DNA of 64,000 nt from Prosapia bicincta (taxonomy: Eukaryota; Arthropoda; Insecta; Hemiptera; Cercopidae): positions 76,661,271 through 76,725,270 of the forward strand of contig JBAIZL010000001.1 in the NCBI GenBank assembly GCA_036971475.1, given 5' to 3'. Shown here one piece after another: positions 46,273 through 58,810 of this stretch (positions are counted from its first letter, which is position 1; the number at the start of each line of letters is the position of its first letter). The notes beneath the pieces are model-generated. The model had not been told where the DNA came from, made no database searches, and was given only the letters and a program-made list of their open reading frames with translations. The position numbers and the translations under genes were made by a program.

Positions 46273-46327
<55 letters not shown>
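46273..46327. repeat. (TA)n microsatellite
   Basis: TA run directly before a pogo-type MITE. The run resumes after it at 47045-47091, so the MITE sits inside one TA array. Confidence 0.95.
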
Positions 46328-46330
<3 letters not shown>

Positions 46331-47041
46331 TCAACTCCCGATTATCCGGGATAATTACCGGCAGGGCCGTCACGGATAATGCGAAATCACGGTTAAAACA
46401 AATACCATAATATCCACAGCCCTACTTCTACCCAATGACTGTAAAAACAGCAGATAAATAGTATCGCCTCCTGTTGTACCGTCACTACTGTACAGTTCGT
46501 TTTGATCAGTAGCAACGCATAGACTGACCACTGAGGAAGGGTAGTGTTTACGTTCGACTCAAGCGATCGCGTAATTCCGCGAATTCCGCGTTCGGATTTA
46601 TTCTCCGAAAAACGGCCGCTCGCGCTCGGGGTTATCGCACCTCCATGCATCACGTTTGATGCTTCGATGTGCTCTGATCTGATTGGACGTTGGAGATCAA
46701 CGCATAATTAGGGATTCGCGCGTCATAGAACCGCGTGAATTTATAAAAGGACAACAAGAAATATAACGTAAACTCAGACATGCTGACCGAAACTCTGCCC
46801 GCGAGTGCGCGTCGCGGGGAAACAGGTAGGAAGGATTTAGGACACGGGGTGGCGACTGCGGGCGAGTTGACAGTCTATAAATTATTCCGTAAAGGTTACT
46901 GTACGCCCCAGCGACCGCCCGCGCTCGCATCCATCCGCCGTGTTCACATTTGACTCCTCCCGCCCCACTGCTTCAAGTGGAGCTGACGATCCCGGTTGAT
47001 CCGCAACCCGGTTGATGCGATCCCGGATAATCGGGAGTTGA

Positions 47042-47044
<3 letters not shown>
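46328..47044. mobile_element. pogo/Tigger-type MITE inside a TA array
   Basis: Left terminus CAGTCAACTCCCGATTATCC and right terminus GGATAATCGGGAGTTGACTG, both preceded or followed by TA of the microsatellite. 717 bp, noticeably GC-richer than its surroundings; minus-strand ORFs up to 86 codons are unrecognised. Confidence 0.85.
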
Positions 47045-47094
<50 letters not shown>

Positions 47095-48961
47095 ATGTAA
47101 CATTTTGGGAATAGCAAGTAAGAAAGGCACTATGTATAATATAATATAAATATGTAAGTAAATTCAAACCATAAAATAACCAATTATGAAAAAAGAGAAA
47201 AATGTAAACATAACCTAAATTGGCAAAATCGTAACATTTAATCACAAGTTTAGAATAATAACCACTATAAAAAAAACAATATAATAGAAACAATTTAATG
47301 TGTAACAGTTTGAAAAGAACACTAAAACAATGTAAATAAAAGTAAAAGGCTTTAAGTGTTAAGAAAGTGAAACGTTTTAAGATTGCACAAATAGACCAAA
47401 CAGGATGGCTAGCGCATTGTGAATAGAACAGCTGATAATTTAAACTTAGTCGGAAGAAATAATATTTAAATGCAGTCACCTGCAAAGAAATTAAAATCTA
47501 GTTATTAAGAACATGAAATGTACCAAAGGCAGTGAATACAGCATCCGTAAAGCCGGTAACAACGATTAAAAAAAAGGAAATAGTTGGTTTAGCCCTTTTT
47601 AAAAGCGTGGCTTAGCGTCGTTTCAGTCGCACACACCTACTCAAGCAAGACAGATGTACTTCAGAATTGGCCCATAAAATTTAACGAATTTAATCTTAGT
47701 GCGGGAGTGTTAGTCTCGAATTCAATTAACACTACAAAATACTTTCAAGAAAATTAATTAAAACTATTTATTTAAAAAGATCTTATTAAATATTTTGATA
47801 AAAGGCTGAAAAGTGGAATCTGCAATCTAAAACACTCAAAAGTATCTAGGCTAGATCCATTACTACATTTTGAAATTTTGCAATCAGACATTTATAAAAG
47901 AAGTGAATTTACTATAAAAGAAAACATTTAGAAAGAATATTAAGGAACAATTTTACTTAGAAATAAATTAATTTGTAACATAGTTTATAACATTTATAGC
48001 TTAGATTTTTTTGTTCTTGTACTTTAGAGTGCCAAATAAGATTTCATTATTCAAAATTTAATACCTACCAGATAACCCGAGATTAAGAGAGCTTGTGCTA
48101 AACCAAAATTAAAATCAATTTAGGTTAAATTAAATAAAAATTGTTGCTGCCCAAAAGTGAAATACAATTTAGAGTAATAAGACTTATGATGATAGAGGAC
48201 ACTTATAGTAAATTTGTAAAACTTTAAAAAAGAAAATTGTACATCTGAAGTGAACAATAACAGTGGGAGCCTAGAATCTAATGCAAATTTCAAACTTCAA
48301 ACCATAAGTAACTTTCAACTTTTTTTACGAATTATGATTACAAATAATAATCAATTAATAAATAATATGGTAGATTATGGAAGAAAATAATAAATAAAAA
48401 AATTCACCCACATAAAATATACATTATTTAATGCTTAATGAGAATATCTTTGTAGATAAATACAAGTCAATTGATGCAAGGAATCAATTCATAATGCTGA
48501 ATACATGAAGCATTTAATCTGGAATGTGATGAATTATAAAAAAGATTCAGGAGCAGATGTTAAATAATAAGACAGATTGAATAGTTACAAAAAAATACTG
48601 ACATATGTTTATGGCTTTATGTATACTATACAGGCTACATGAGCAATACAAACAATGAGAAAGTATTGATAATTTTTATATGAGGGTTTGGATACAAGTG
48701 GAAAAAATATAATTAATGCAGAAGAACATAAACAATGAGAAAAAAACAAGGTCACATATAATTAAGAAAAGAAAAGCAAATTGGTTAGGGCATATATCAA
48801 GAGGAAAATTAAATTCTGAAAACTGTTTTCTGGAAATAATAATAAAGTGGGACAAAGATGCCATTCCTAAAATATGAAAAAAACATGTTAGAAACTTAGC
48901 AAAAAATGATGTTAGAGATTAATCAAAACACATCAAAATAATATCAAAGTAAGATACTCAC
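47045..48961. other. NHLRC2 intron, no gene
   Basis: TA run to 47091, then AT-rich DNA. TGTAACATTTTGG at 47096, again after a TA run, recalls the TGTAAC repeat starts at 11672 and 43238, but similarity soon fades. A 130-codon minus-strand ORF (47093-47485) of aromatic low-complexity type is unrecognised. Confidence 0.45.
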
Positions 48962-49069
48962 AGTTTTTACTTTTAATGAATCAAGATTAACAATTCGTAT
49001 TGCATGGTTGTTAGTATCTGCAATATATAAGTTATCTTTGTAAACACAAAGCCCACCAGGTTCTTTTAT
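48962..49069 (-). CDS. NHLRC2 orthologue, NHL-repeat exon
   Basis: 108 bases from TTGTAG to GTGAGT, phase 0 at both ends. IKEPGGLCVYKDNLYIADTN, then NHAIRIVNLDSLKVKT: an NHL repeat (PGGLC..., LYIADTNNHAIR). It forms one blade of the beta-propeller. Confidence 0.93.
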
Positions 49070-49899
49070 CTACAACAAAAATAGAATATTTAAAGTGGAG
49101 TTCTATAACACAACTCTTTGAGATTAACAAAACAAATAAGATACAGACGTGTTATTATACTATAAGAATTTACTGAATAAATTAAATAATTGCTATGAAA
49201 GAACTCCTACAATAACAGTGGTATCCATTATAAATGAATAAACTAATATAAACCTACAATTATAATAAACACAATATTATTTCTGCTACTCTGCGTTTAA
49301 ATGAAATAAACCAATCAGAAAAAATGTGTTCCACACATAATAACGGAATTTGTAACAACATAATTAACATGCAGTTTAATATGTTCAGCACGGCTAGCAT
49401 ACCGGCACACTCACTCCCGAGGTAATTGAAACTTCTCTAGTGTCGATACGTGTTTGTATAAAGGTTTGATTTTTACGCCAGTGCTTTAGAAGAGATTGGA
49501 GAACATTGTGCCTGAGTCGTTTTTAAATCCGACCATCCCAAGTTAACTTTTGATGCTTCAACTGAAACAATGCTTCAGTGAGTTTTATGAACAGATTTAA
49601 TTTGGTTTAACTTTTATATTTTAATGTTTCTTAAAGTTTTAACCACTTTACGCTGCAAAATATCTGGTAAAAACAACGATCATAAAAATAAACTAAGCTT
49701 CCTGAACTAACGCAAGAATAAACGATAACTATCCTATTAGAGTGAATGGCCAACTCGAGGTGGGAACAGACTATTGTAAATATGAGTCATTGACAAAATG
49801 CTTGGATGCCCGAAAACCTAATGTGTCAACATAAGATTGAAGTAAACAAATGTCAGCTAATCTCGGCTATAAATAGTTTTGGAGGCAGTTTGATGTAAA

Positions 49900-51031
49900 C
49901 TACATCAAAGAAGCAAATAAGCAACTGTCAGACATCACAACATACAAAATACTTACAGATAACCCTACGACAGAATTCAACAATTCACTCTCGGAAGTAC
50001 TCAAATATACAGCTCCTGAACAAAATATTTTGGAAACATCTCTAAAATTATTATATAATGGAAACCCCTCTACTCCTCAATTCTATATATTACCAAAGAT
50101 CCACAAAAACATAATCCCTCCACCTGGTAGACCAATAATTGGTGGCTGCAATTCAGTAACGGAAAGAATTTCAGCTTTCCTCGACTCACACCTTCAACCC
50201 TTAGTAAAGAACCTTCCATCACATACCCAGGACACCAATAATTTCATAGATCGACTTTTACAAATATCTGTACCTCTACCCCCAGAAACTATTTTGGTCA
50301 CCATAGATGTCACCTCTCTCTATACCAACATCCCTCATGCACACGGCCTATCTGCAATAGAGAATTTTCTAAACAAACGCCCAGGCAAGCCTTTTCCCAC
50401 TACACCTTTTCTTGTGAACCTGACCAGGTTCATCCTCGAGAAGAACAACTTTCAGTTTGAGGGAAGGAACTACCTTCAAATAAAAGCAACAGCAATGGGC
50501 ACTAGAATGGCAACATCCTACGCTAATCTGTACATGGGATTGTTGGAAGAAATTTTTCTAAAGAGACAAACACACCAGCCATTATGTTGGTATAGATATA
50601 TAGAAGACATCTTCCTAATTTGGACACAGGGTGCTTCAACACTTGAGGCATTTTTAGACAGCCTGACACAATTCTCTATACTTCAACTTACCTGGGAGAA
50701 ATCTACATCAGCCATCACCTTTTTGGATATAGAGGTAACACTCCAGAATGGAAATATCAACACAAGAATTCACATAAAACCGACAAACCACCTACAATAT
50801 CTCCATTTCGACAGCAACCACCCAATAAACATAAAACGATCCATTCCATACAGTCAAGCAATCAGGGGTAAGAGAATCTGTTCGAATAATAGGGAATTGG
50901 AAGATTTTAATAGAAAGATATCAACAGCCTTCCAGAAAAGTACCCAAAAAGACTCATTGAAAACCAAATTCATTCAGCACAATCCTCGTTTCACCCCAAA
51001 CCACAAACAGAACAAAATAAACTGTCTTTAA
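49900..51031 (+). pseudogene. Penelope reverse transcriptase
   Basis: Frame open from about 49900 (NYIKEANKQLSDITTYKIL) through ATG 50030. Motifs: PQFYILPKIHK, GRPIIGGCNS, VTIDVTSLYTNIP (first catalytic Asp), AMGTRMATSYANLYMG, and the active site WYRYIEDIFLIW, where the family has IDD. The Asp-to-Glu change should disable catalysis. The frame then shifts near 51020 (SLITDYHPGLHKLNKIL is in another frame) before the endonuclease ORF. Confidence 0.9.
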
Positions 51032-51079
51032 TAACAGACTACCATCCTGGTCTACATAAACTCAACAAGATATTGAGAG

Positions 51080-51664
51080 ATGGCTTCAAAATTCTTCAAG
51101 GTTCCGTCCACACCAAAAATCTTTTCACCGGATCGGTACCAACCTCAAATTTGGTACAAGCAACCTCCCAACCTGAAAAACATCCTAGTACATCCTAAAC
51201 TACCAGACCCTGATGCAGAGAAACCACACAAACTTCTTCAAGGCTCCTTCCCATGGAATAGACCTAGATGCAAGACGTGTCCAATACATCCCTCAGCAAA
51301 TAGTTTCAACAGCCAAAAAACTAAAATGGTCTTCAAAATACAGGGTCATCATAATTGTACATCGAAAAATGTCATATACCAGCTACAATGTAAATTTTGC
51401 TCAGCACAGTACATAGGCCTGACCACGGATGGTCTGAATATCAGAATGAATGGCCACAGACATGATGTTAAAATTATGAATATGGATAGACCAACAGCTC
51501 AACATGCTGTGAGTCACAACATCACAACTTTTGATGACTGCTATACCACAAAAATAATTAAATCACTCCCCCCTGATTGCAATCCCTCAGAACTGAGAAG
51601 ATGGGAACTATCATACCAGTGGTATACAAAGTCCAGAGAATCCCCTAACCTCAACATCAGATAA
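51080..51664 (+). pseudogene. Penelope linker and GIY-YIG endonuclease
   Basis: 194 codons: YKQPPNLKNILVHPKLP, CKTCPIHP, then the GIY-YIG domain NVIYQLQCKFCSAQYIGLTT and IRMNGHRHD, with YIG, Arg and His present. It ends RESPNLNIR at 51664. It is separated from the RT by two frameshifts. Confidence 0.9.
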
Positions 51665-51895
51665 ATCCATTCACTTTTTTTTGTTCCCTAACATTGTAAT
51701 CTGTGATTACAACTTATATTTATTTTATTTCATTCTCTCATATTTCTTTTTGTGTTTTCTATTTGATTGACAAAGACCACTGTGTGGTTGAAATATATCA
51801 TTGGTTAAGTGCTTTTATGTGTTTCTATTTCAAGACTACAGAGTGGACTCTTACCAAGGTAAGTCTGTCAGTCTCCTAGTCCAAAAAACTATATA

Positions 51896-52024
51896 TATAT
51901 ATACATATATATATATCAGCTGAAGATTTTCCAAGATTACCTGGTATAACTAATTAACAAGGGCTTTATTAAGCCCAAGCCCATTTAAGTAGAAATTAAT
52001 AATAACCCTAAAAAATGAGTATAC

Positions 52025-52055
<31 letters not shown>

Positions 52056-52094
52056 AAAATTATGTTTAAAAATAAATTAAAAAATTATACTTAC
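51896..52094. repeat. TA and poly(A) simple repeats in intron
   Basis: TA run at 51890-51917 and an A-run at about 52024-52053, between the PLE and the next exon. Confidence 0.8.
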
Positions 52095-52286
52095 TGAATA
52101 ATCACTTTGATCTGAGAACTTTAAAGTTGTACATGATTTTGTTGAAGTATCAACGGCTTTGATTTTATGATTGTAGGAGTCAGCAATGTATAACATTTTC
52201 TTGTAATCTGACCAAGCCACTCCTAAAGGGTGCTGCAGTTTGACTTTATTCCCTATTCCGTCTTCATCTCCAAATGAAAATAGGTT
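52095..52286 (-). CDS. NHLRC2 orthologue, NHL-repeat exon
   Basis: 192 bases (64 codons, phase 0 at both ends), acceptor CTACAG, donor GTAAGT. Reads [40 protein letters not shown]. The GDEDG...LQHPLGV and [12 protein letters not shown] signatures are very characteristic of NHLRC2 and form one propeller blade. Confidence 0.96.
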
Positions 52287-52537
52287 CTGTAGAAACAATA
52301 AAATAAATTCATGCATATCCATTTTATCAGACAGGTGTTATTCAGGGGTTACAATAACTAATAGATTTTCTTTACTATACAGGGATGTGGTTAAACATCT
52401 TTTAAGAAATATTAATCTACCATATACCTGCGACAATTACTTGCTAAGAATGTGAGCTGTCAAAAAACTTCAAACCAATTCTAAGTCATTATTCTTGTTG
52501 AAATGTTTGTATGTAAAATTATTTTATATAAATCTAC

Positions 52538-52760
52538 CGTTGGGTCAGGATGTCCTCCGACTATTGCAGTCACTTTTCCATCAAGCAAACTGAGACAACG
52601 TATAGATGAGCTTTCACTGTCTGCGATGTATACAAAACCATTTGGGTTGACTGTGACTCCTGAGGGTTGTGCAAATCCTGCAGACATTGGATAAGAGTTG
52701 TTACGATTCTCTTCACGACTACTTCCTGCAATAGCTATGCAAGTACCTGCACTGTACTTC
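52538..52760 (-). CDS. NHLRC2 orthologue, NHL-repeat exon
   Basis: 223 bases, acceptor TTTTACAG, donor ACG|GTAGAT. Its first base completes a codon with the upstream exon. KYSAGTCIAIAGSSREENRN, GFAQPSGVTVNPNGFVYIAD, SIRCLSL, VGGHPDPT. The EENRN...AGFAQPSG...ADSESS string is an NHLRC2 hallmark. Confidence 0.96.
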
Positions 52761-53665
52761 CTGTAAAACAAGTATGTAATTATTACTACTTAGTTGAAGT
52801 AGGGAGTCTATGTAAAGAATGACATACAAGCTTCTTGCAACTGCAATTTAAAAAAATTATGGAACTTGTAAGGTTTTATTTAAATTGCCCTTGTATTTTA
52901 TAATATTATGTATATTTTGAAGCAATATTACTTTAAAAAAATTATATATATTAAGAATTGTTAACCTATTAATAGAACCTATCTGAAACTTACAAATTGC
53001 TTATTACTAATTTATTATCAAACAATAAACTAAATTGTCAAAGGTGTTGGTAAAAGAAATTAGACTTTTTTCCTTGAGAACCAGTAGAGGTTAATTGATT
53101 CTAATTTTTTTGACGGATAGACCATAAAGCCCCCACCAAGTACATATACAAATGTTTTTAAAGTGTAATATACATTTTCTATTGAATTAAGAAATTTATT
53201 TCAGCTTGTTAAAATTACTGAACTAAAGCCAGAGAACTTAAAATTTATATTTATCTAGCAAACATAAATTGAACTTATATTCTAAACCATGAGAGAAGTT
53301 TGTTTGGATAGAATCAATAATTTCTATTATTGACAACGTTCTATTACAAGTAGCTGCAAGTATACTACATGTAGTGGAAACCCATATAAACTCCTAATGG
53401 CTAGTAGTACCGTAACAGTCAATATCAAATGATTCAACACAAGTAACTTATAAACAATTTCCACATGATTTCCATTTGTTTAAGTGGAACTGTTTACATG
53501 AAATACATATATTAAACACTAGAATTAAAATTGTTTACTAATAAGTCTGTGTTGGAAACAATTAGAGGTATTAAAAAACTGGTGAAAAAAAATTGGACAA
53601 TATAATGCTGTAAGCAAGAGATAAAATTAGAAATGTTAGATATAAATGAATAAGTTTATCTAACT
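52761..53665. other. NHLRC2 intron, no element recognised
   Basis: AT-rich intron sequence (intron 58601-52761 on the minus strand). Confidence 0.5.
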
Positions 53666-53912
53666 ATTTATTAGGAATTTTGTAGTCCATTACATTCGGT
53701 GGAGCTTAATTAATCACTTTTACATTGGTTTATGACTATCCAAACTTTAAATTTTGTAAAAACTTACTGAAGAGTTCGATCAAAAACTTACTACAGAGCG
53801 ATCAAAAACATTCTGTCTTAGTAAGTTTTTACAAAATTTAAAGTTCGGATAGTCATAAACTATTGTTTAAGAGATTAATAAGATTCACCGAACATAATGG
53901 ACTACAAAATTC
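53666..53912. repeat. Long palindrome (foldback element)
   Basis: Arms of about 100 bases (from GAATTTTGTAGTCCATTA and its complement near 53912, inward through ATAGTCATAAAC/GTTTATGACTAT and ACTTTAAATTTTGTAAAAAC) with a centre of GATCAAAAAC repeats. It could be another PLE-type tail pair or a foldback MITE; the core motif is not seen. Confidence 0.6.
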
Positions 53913-54085
53913 AACTACTTTTTTATTTTAACCTTATGTACATTTCAATTATCAAGTAACCATATTCAGAGCGTACTTGTATGTTATCCCTCTGAAAGTC
54001 TTTGTATGATATCCCTCTGAGGATAGTTACTTGGTAACTGTACATAAAGGTAAAATAAAAAAGTGTTGCAGTTAAGAGTTTTTTG
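53913..54085 (+). repeat. PLE-type palindromic module, decayed core
   Basis: Arms TTTATTTTAACCTTATGTAC and complement. The right arm has CTGAGGA (about 54010), T, AGTTAC-TTGG-TAACTG hairpin, but GAAA is lost (TACATAAAG). It is a decayed hammerhead-like module. Confidence 0.5.
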
Positions 54086-54344
54086 AGCATTTATTACTAA
54101 GTTTATCCAAGTAATATAATATAGCCAAACTTTATTTATCATATAAAATCATTAGGTTAGGTTTGGCATTTAGCAGCTTCATCTCTTTAGTTAGCAACAT
54201 GTACAAGCCCTGAATTTTGTTTCTACTTTTTCTCTAATTTTTTCAATTATTGTACTATTTTTAACATTTGTTATGAGAATATTTAATATTTAAGAAAGTA
54301 TACATTTTGTCAACATTAGTAGGAGACCTACTAATATTCAGTTT

Positions 54345-54779
54345 TGATGGTTATACATACAAAGTATTATTTTCACATATAAAGTCGTAATATTCGTTGG
54401 TTTCCGTAACAATTTCATTGACCAAATCACTATCAAAAACTATTTTGAAAAAGTCTAATTCTTTAGGTTCTGGTAAAATAACAAATTTGTTAGAAATGCC
54501 TGATATATTTGTATCAAAATCATGCAATAATTTGTAAACACGCAAGACAAAATATACAATTTGCACACAAAAGAATGGTAATTATGTATTCTGTGTACAT
54601 TTTATTGTCCAGATAATATCAAATATTGAACCTAGAGTGCAGAACAATAGACAGAAAACAAAATCATAAGCGTGCAGCAATGCTAATCTGAGAGAATTGA
54701 TAAAATGTTCACATATGGGAATGCTCTCGCTGCCCTTAGCAGGATCTCACATACTAGTACGTGAATTCTAATCAAAGGG
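54345..54779 (-). pseudogene. piggyBac-like element, 5' end and transposase start
   Basis: On the minus strand TTAA (54780-54783) is followed by CCCTTTGATTAGAATTCACG, a piggyBac-type terminus with its TTAA target. About 210 bases on, a 71-codon frame (54351-54566) contains LDFFKIVFDSDLVNEIVTET, then NEYYDF, the N-terminal signature of piggyBac/PGBD transposases. The catalytic core and other terminus are absent. Confidence 0.75.
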
Positions 54780-55007
54780 TTAACCTATAAAAACAAACTT
54801 CAAATTCCACTCTACAAATTTATCTTTGATTTCCTTGGATGACTGGTGTTGAATCAGCAGTAAAGCCCATACAAAATGTATATTAATAAAGCGCCTAAAT
54901 ATAAAGCATCTAAAAGTGGACTTATGACTAAGAGAGTCACAGTAACAAGTGTAACGTTGAGCACTGTAGCCACCGCTACTTTGATTTTTGAAGAAATACT
55001 AGTTATA

Positions 55008-56243
55008 CCAGGTCTGTTCTAAAAATACGCAGACTGAGGTCATAAAAAAATGTACTTTATTTGGAAGTTACACGTCTGGGTCTCCTTCAAAGTACTCTCC
55101 TCTCCAATGCACACGCTTATCCCAACAGTGTTTCAACTTGTTAAAACAGTCCTGGTACGCTTCTTTTGTGATGGAGTTCAGCTCCTTCGTCGCATTTGCA
55201 TTAATCTCCAAAATCGTTTCAAATCTTCTTCCTTTGAGGGGTATTTTGAGTTTTGGGAATAAGAAAAAGTCACAAGGAGCAAGGTCAGGTGAATAGGAGG
55301 GGGGGTGGTAAAGAACTGTGATCGAGTGTTTGGCCAAACACTCACGAGTTCTGAGTGAGCTGGAGCGTTGTCATGATGGAAAAACCATTTATCACTTCTC
55401 CACAGTTCTGGCCTTTTACGTCCCTCAGACATTTCAGTACTTCAATGTAGGTAATCTGGTTGACTGTAGAGCCTTCAGGGAGGTACTCGTAGTGAACAAC
55501 ACCCTTAGCATCAAAAAAAACTGTCAGCATCACCTTGACATTTGACCGAACTTGGCGAGCTTTTTTGGGTCTTGCGGACGTTCGACCCCATGATTCATCA
55601 CCGGTTATAATTCTTGACAAAAAGTTCTCATCTTCATTTGAATGATCAAGCACTTCCCGACAAACCCGGACACGATTAGCTTTTTGGTCGTCGATCATCA
55701 GGCGTGGCACAAATTTCGCAGCGACGCCGTGCATCTTCAATTTGTTGGTCAAAACCTCGTAACAAGATCCAACTGATATCCCACACTCTTTGGAAAGCTT
55801 CCTAATGGCCAGACGCCGATTTTCGCGCACCAGGGTGTTGATTTTCTCAACATGTGGGTCGACAGATGACGTTGAAGGACATCCAGGAGGCTCATCTTCA
55901 TCAATCGACTATCGGCCACCCTTGAATCATGCAGTACGCTTCATGGCAACATCGCCGTAGGCCGTGTTAAGCAAATGTTTCTGTTGCAGATTTCCCTAGT
56001 TTTACACAAAATTTCACAGCAATTCGTTGCTCCTTCAGGCTGTCCATTTTAAAATCCGACAAACGAAAAAAACACTCTTTACTAAACTGCGTGTAACTCA
56101 TCAACAAATGAAGATATCTGCGACTGAAATACAGCGTTTTAATCAGCTGATTTATACGAACCTAGCGACACTAAGCGGATTCTCCTTAAACTAACTAGAG
56201 CTGCAAAATTCAAACAGTCCGTGTATTTTTTTAACAGACCTTG
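55008..56243 (-). mobile_element. mariner transposon, full length, decayed
   Basis: Ends CCAGGTCTGTTCTAAAAATA and, inverted, CAAGGTCTGTTAAAAAAATA, with TA on both sides (55006-55007, 56244-56245). 1236 bp, the usual mariner size. It lies in an NHLRC2 intron in the gene's own direction. Confidence 0.92.
55068..56047 (-). pseudogene. mariner transposase, frameshifted
   Basis: Starts MDSLKEQRIAVKFCVKLGKS at 56047 (helix-turn-helix), soon breaks (stop after TETFA), then reads in pieces: RENRRLAIRKLSKECGISVG, RIITGDESWG (first Asp), VFFDAKGVVHYEYLPEGSTV, FFHHDNAPAHS (second Asp), YSPDLAPCDFFLFPKLK (third Asp). The DD34D pattern of mariner is intact at the residue level, but at least three frame breaks make it non-functional. 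Confidence 0.9.
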
Positions 56244-56245
56244 TA

Positions 56246-58601
56246 TATGAGAACTCACCATTGGAAAATGTGAACCTAAATGAAGTTTAGAGACATCCTA
56301 AGTTTGTCAATAAAAATATTGCTACAAGTATAGCAACGAACGTTGCATTGAAATTGATGTGTACCATATATATAAAAAATATAATATATTCAAATCTACA
56401 ATGGCAGCTGTTTATACCTTACTTATTGCAATATAGTTAAAGACATACCAACATAAAAATAGTTACACAATTATTTAATTTGTAAAACTCTAAAATTCTA
56501 TTTTCGAAGTTTTGTTGAAGCATTTGACTTTACCACATTTGAATACATATATCACCAATACATTTTTCATTATTATGCAAAAGTACAGATGCAACAAGCA
56601 CATAATAATACTTCAGTGGCTCTATTAATATTTAATATAATTAACATTAATCATCCTCACTCAGTCCACTTTAATATTGTTTTGTATAAAAATTAAAGAT
56701 TATTATTACTTTTATAAATTAAATAACTTAGTAAATCACAAGTTTGAAAAGTAATAGAACCCGAAAATTAACAGAACCAAAATTGTAAAAAAATGCATAG
56801 TGATGTAGAAAGTCCTCAGATAGGGAAATATTACTAACACCTGGTAATGATAACATAGATTAAAAATTTTGAAAAAAATGTGTTATGTCAACAAGTTATA
56901 ACATAGCTACAAAGTATCTAGTTAGGGTATATTTGGTTAAAAAAATAAATTCTCCTTATGACAATAAAGATAACAGGAGGACAAGTGAAGTGGCCTCTAT
57001 ATTGGTTTATATTATTGTACTGCTGTTACAAGATGAAGGTCATCTTTCATTTTGTGCACAACTTGTTAGCTTATATTAGAAAACTTTATTATTTTTTACA
57101 CTAAACTTATCCTAGCTGGATAATTTGTATATTTTAATTTAGTATACGTAGTTGTTATATCATAAATGAACCTTGAGTTTGAAAAGTAGTGTATTTTAAT
57201 TATTTTAAAAACACTTAATTTTTGGGCATCAACACCAAGTGTTATTACCTTCCTATATTTCTGAGGACTTCTACATTAGCATGCTTAATTTTGTTTGTAG
57301 CATCAAAGATTCTAGATATCTGAAGAATCTTTAAGGTCTTTACCCACTAGAACGTCAACCTATCAACATATGCAAAAAATATTCTTTGCATCATTTGTAT
57401 TGGATAACATCCATTAGACAGTTCCGTCACTGGCTAACACTGTAGCGTACCATGCCAGCAGCTCAACTTTTGTCGGCCATCATATTTTGTCGTTGACTAA
57501 TTGCTCCATGCATGGTACGTACGTGATGCGTCAAACAATGTATGTTCTGTGTTGATATTTTGATCAGACACAAAACCTAGTTGCTATTTGCTTGCTTTTA
57601 AAAAAACACGTACGCTGGTTAGGAAAAAAATTTTCGCAGTGAATTTTTTAAGGAATTTTCTCAATAATTCATTAAACTGGAATGAGGTCAAACGAAAATA
57701 CTGGTAAACTTTTCTTCATCATCAACTAGGTGCCTATATAACGTCCAATATTCTCTCTCAGATTACCTTTTTCTTAGACATTTGGAATCAAATAGAGTCT
57801 CCGAGTCTTGTTTTTGTTTTCCCCTTCCTTGTTCAAAATAATGGCAAACATTGCAATCTGTTAATGACAATCTAATAGCCATATTTTGTTTTCACACAAA
57901 AAACTAACATAAGTAGTTCACAATTCACAACACAGCAAAATAAAATATAAGTATTAATTCAATTTATAAAGATAAATAACATTAAAAAGTAGAACCTACT
58001 GCAAGAAATATACACCACAGATGCAGGACTCAATGGCAACCAAACGGATATCATACGGGTTGCATACAGGTATACAGCGCAGTTGATCCGTTACACTAGG
58101 CATAGTAGTGACTGAAACGTTTTTTTTTCGTGCCTGACAAGGTGCTATGACGGTCACAGCATGATACGTTCTAATGGGTAAAGACATTTATGTGTAAAAA
58201 CTAGATTCGTTAAAAAAACTGTACAATATGTAACACACTCACAAAAACATAAACAACCAAAACTGTACCATAATCAAAGCATGTTTATTACTGACTAATG
58301 AAAACGTGTTACTACTTGATGAGTCGCGAGATAACTCAGTTTTCTAATCTGCAAGATTTAGATAGATTCTAAGCTGTTATCAGACAACAATTTTAAATTA
58401 TAAATATCAGGTTTAATCTTAAACCATAATGGGATACATAGTAAACGACTTGCTTGTTAATTCATTGAGAAGCTTGTTAAATTATAATAGACATTTGGAA
58501 TGCTGAGCTTCAGATAAAACTAACATTTTTATGCCCAATTTGTACTACTATTCAACTATAGAAATAAATAACATTTTATAAACTAACACAGAAATCATTA
58601 C
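56246..58601. other. NHLRC2 intron, no element recognised
   Basis: AT-rich DNA. Short ORFs at 56885-57079 and 57996-58187 are unrecognised and not supported as genes. Confidence 0.5.
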
Positions 58602-58810
58602 TTGTTTTGCCACCAGACTGTATCCACCAAAAACAGAGCCCAAATTTGATGAGTTCCAGCCATAGAAATAATAAGAACATTGTCATTGACTACGCATATA
58701 TCCCAGGGAGAAGAAATTTCCTGAAGAGGGCCTGATTTGCCTCCTTGTTTATCATTGCCTTGGCAGCCAATTCCTGCGACGGTTGATACTTTATTGTTCA
58801 GTAAGTCTAT
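58602..58810 (-). CDS. NHLRC2 orthologue, NHL-repeat exon
   Basis: 209 bases, acceptor TTTTTAG, donor ACAA|GTAATG, starting in phase 0 and leaving two bases. [53 protein letters not shown]. The [10 protein letters not shown] and SSPWD segments and MAGTHQIW are shared NHLRC2 features. Confidence 0.95.

Larger units (their letters stand above)
49890..51885 (+). mobile_element. Penelope-like element, in NHLRC2 intron, antisense to the gene
   Basis: A 5'-truncated PLE: N-terminal region to RT, endonuclease and 3' tail, ending in a TA-rich run after CCTAGTCCAAAAAA. The palindrome TTTGATGTA/TACATCAAA marks its left border near 49885-49905. The tail hairpin GACCAC-TGT-GTGGTT followed by GAAA lies at about 51774-51796. 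Confidence 0.85.

Noticed and set aside
47093..47485. 130-codon minus-strand ORF rich in F, L and Y
   Set aside because: Low-complexity translation of AT-rich intron DNA; no motif or transmembrane pattern distinct from composition.
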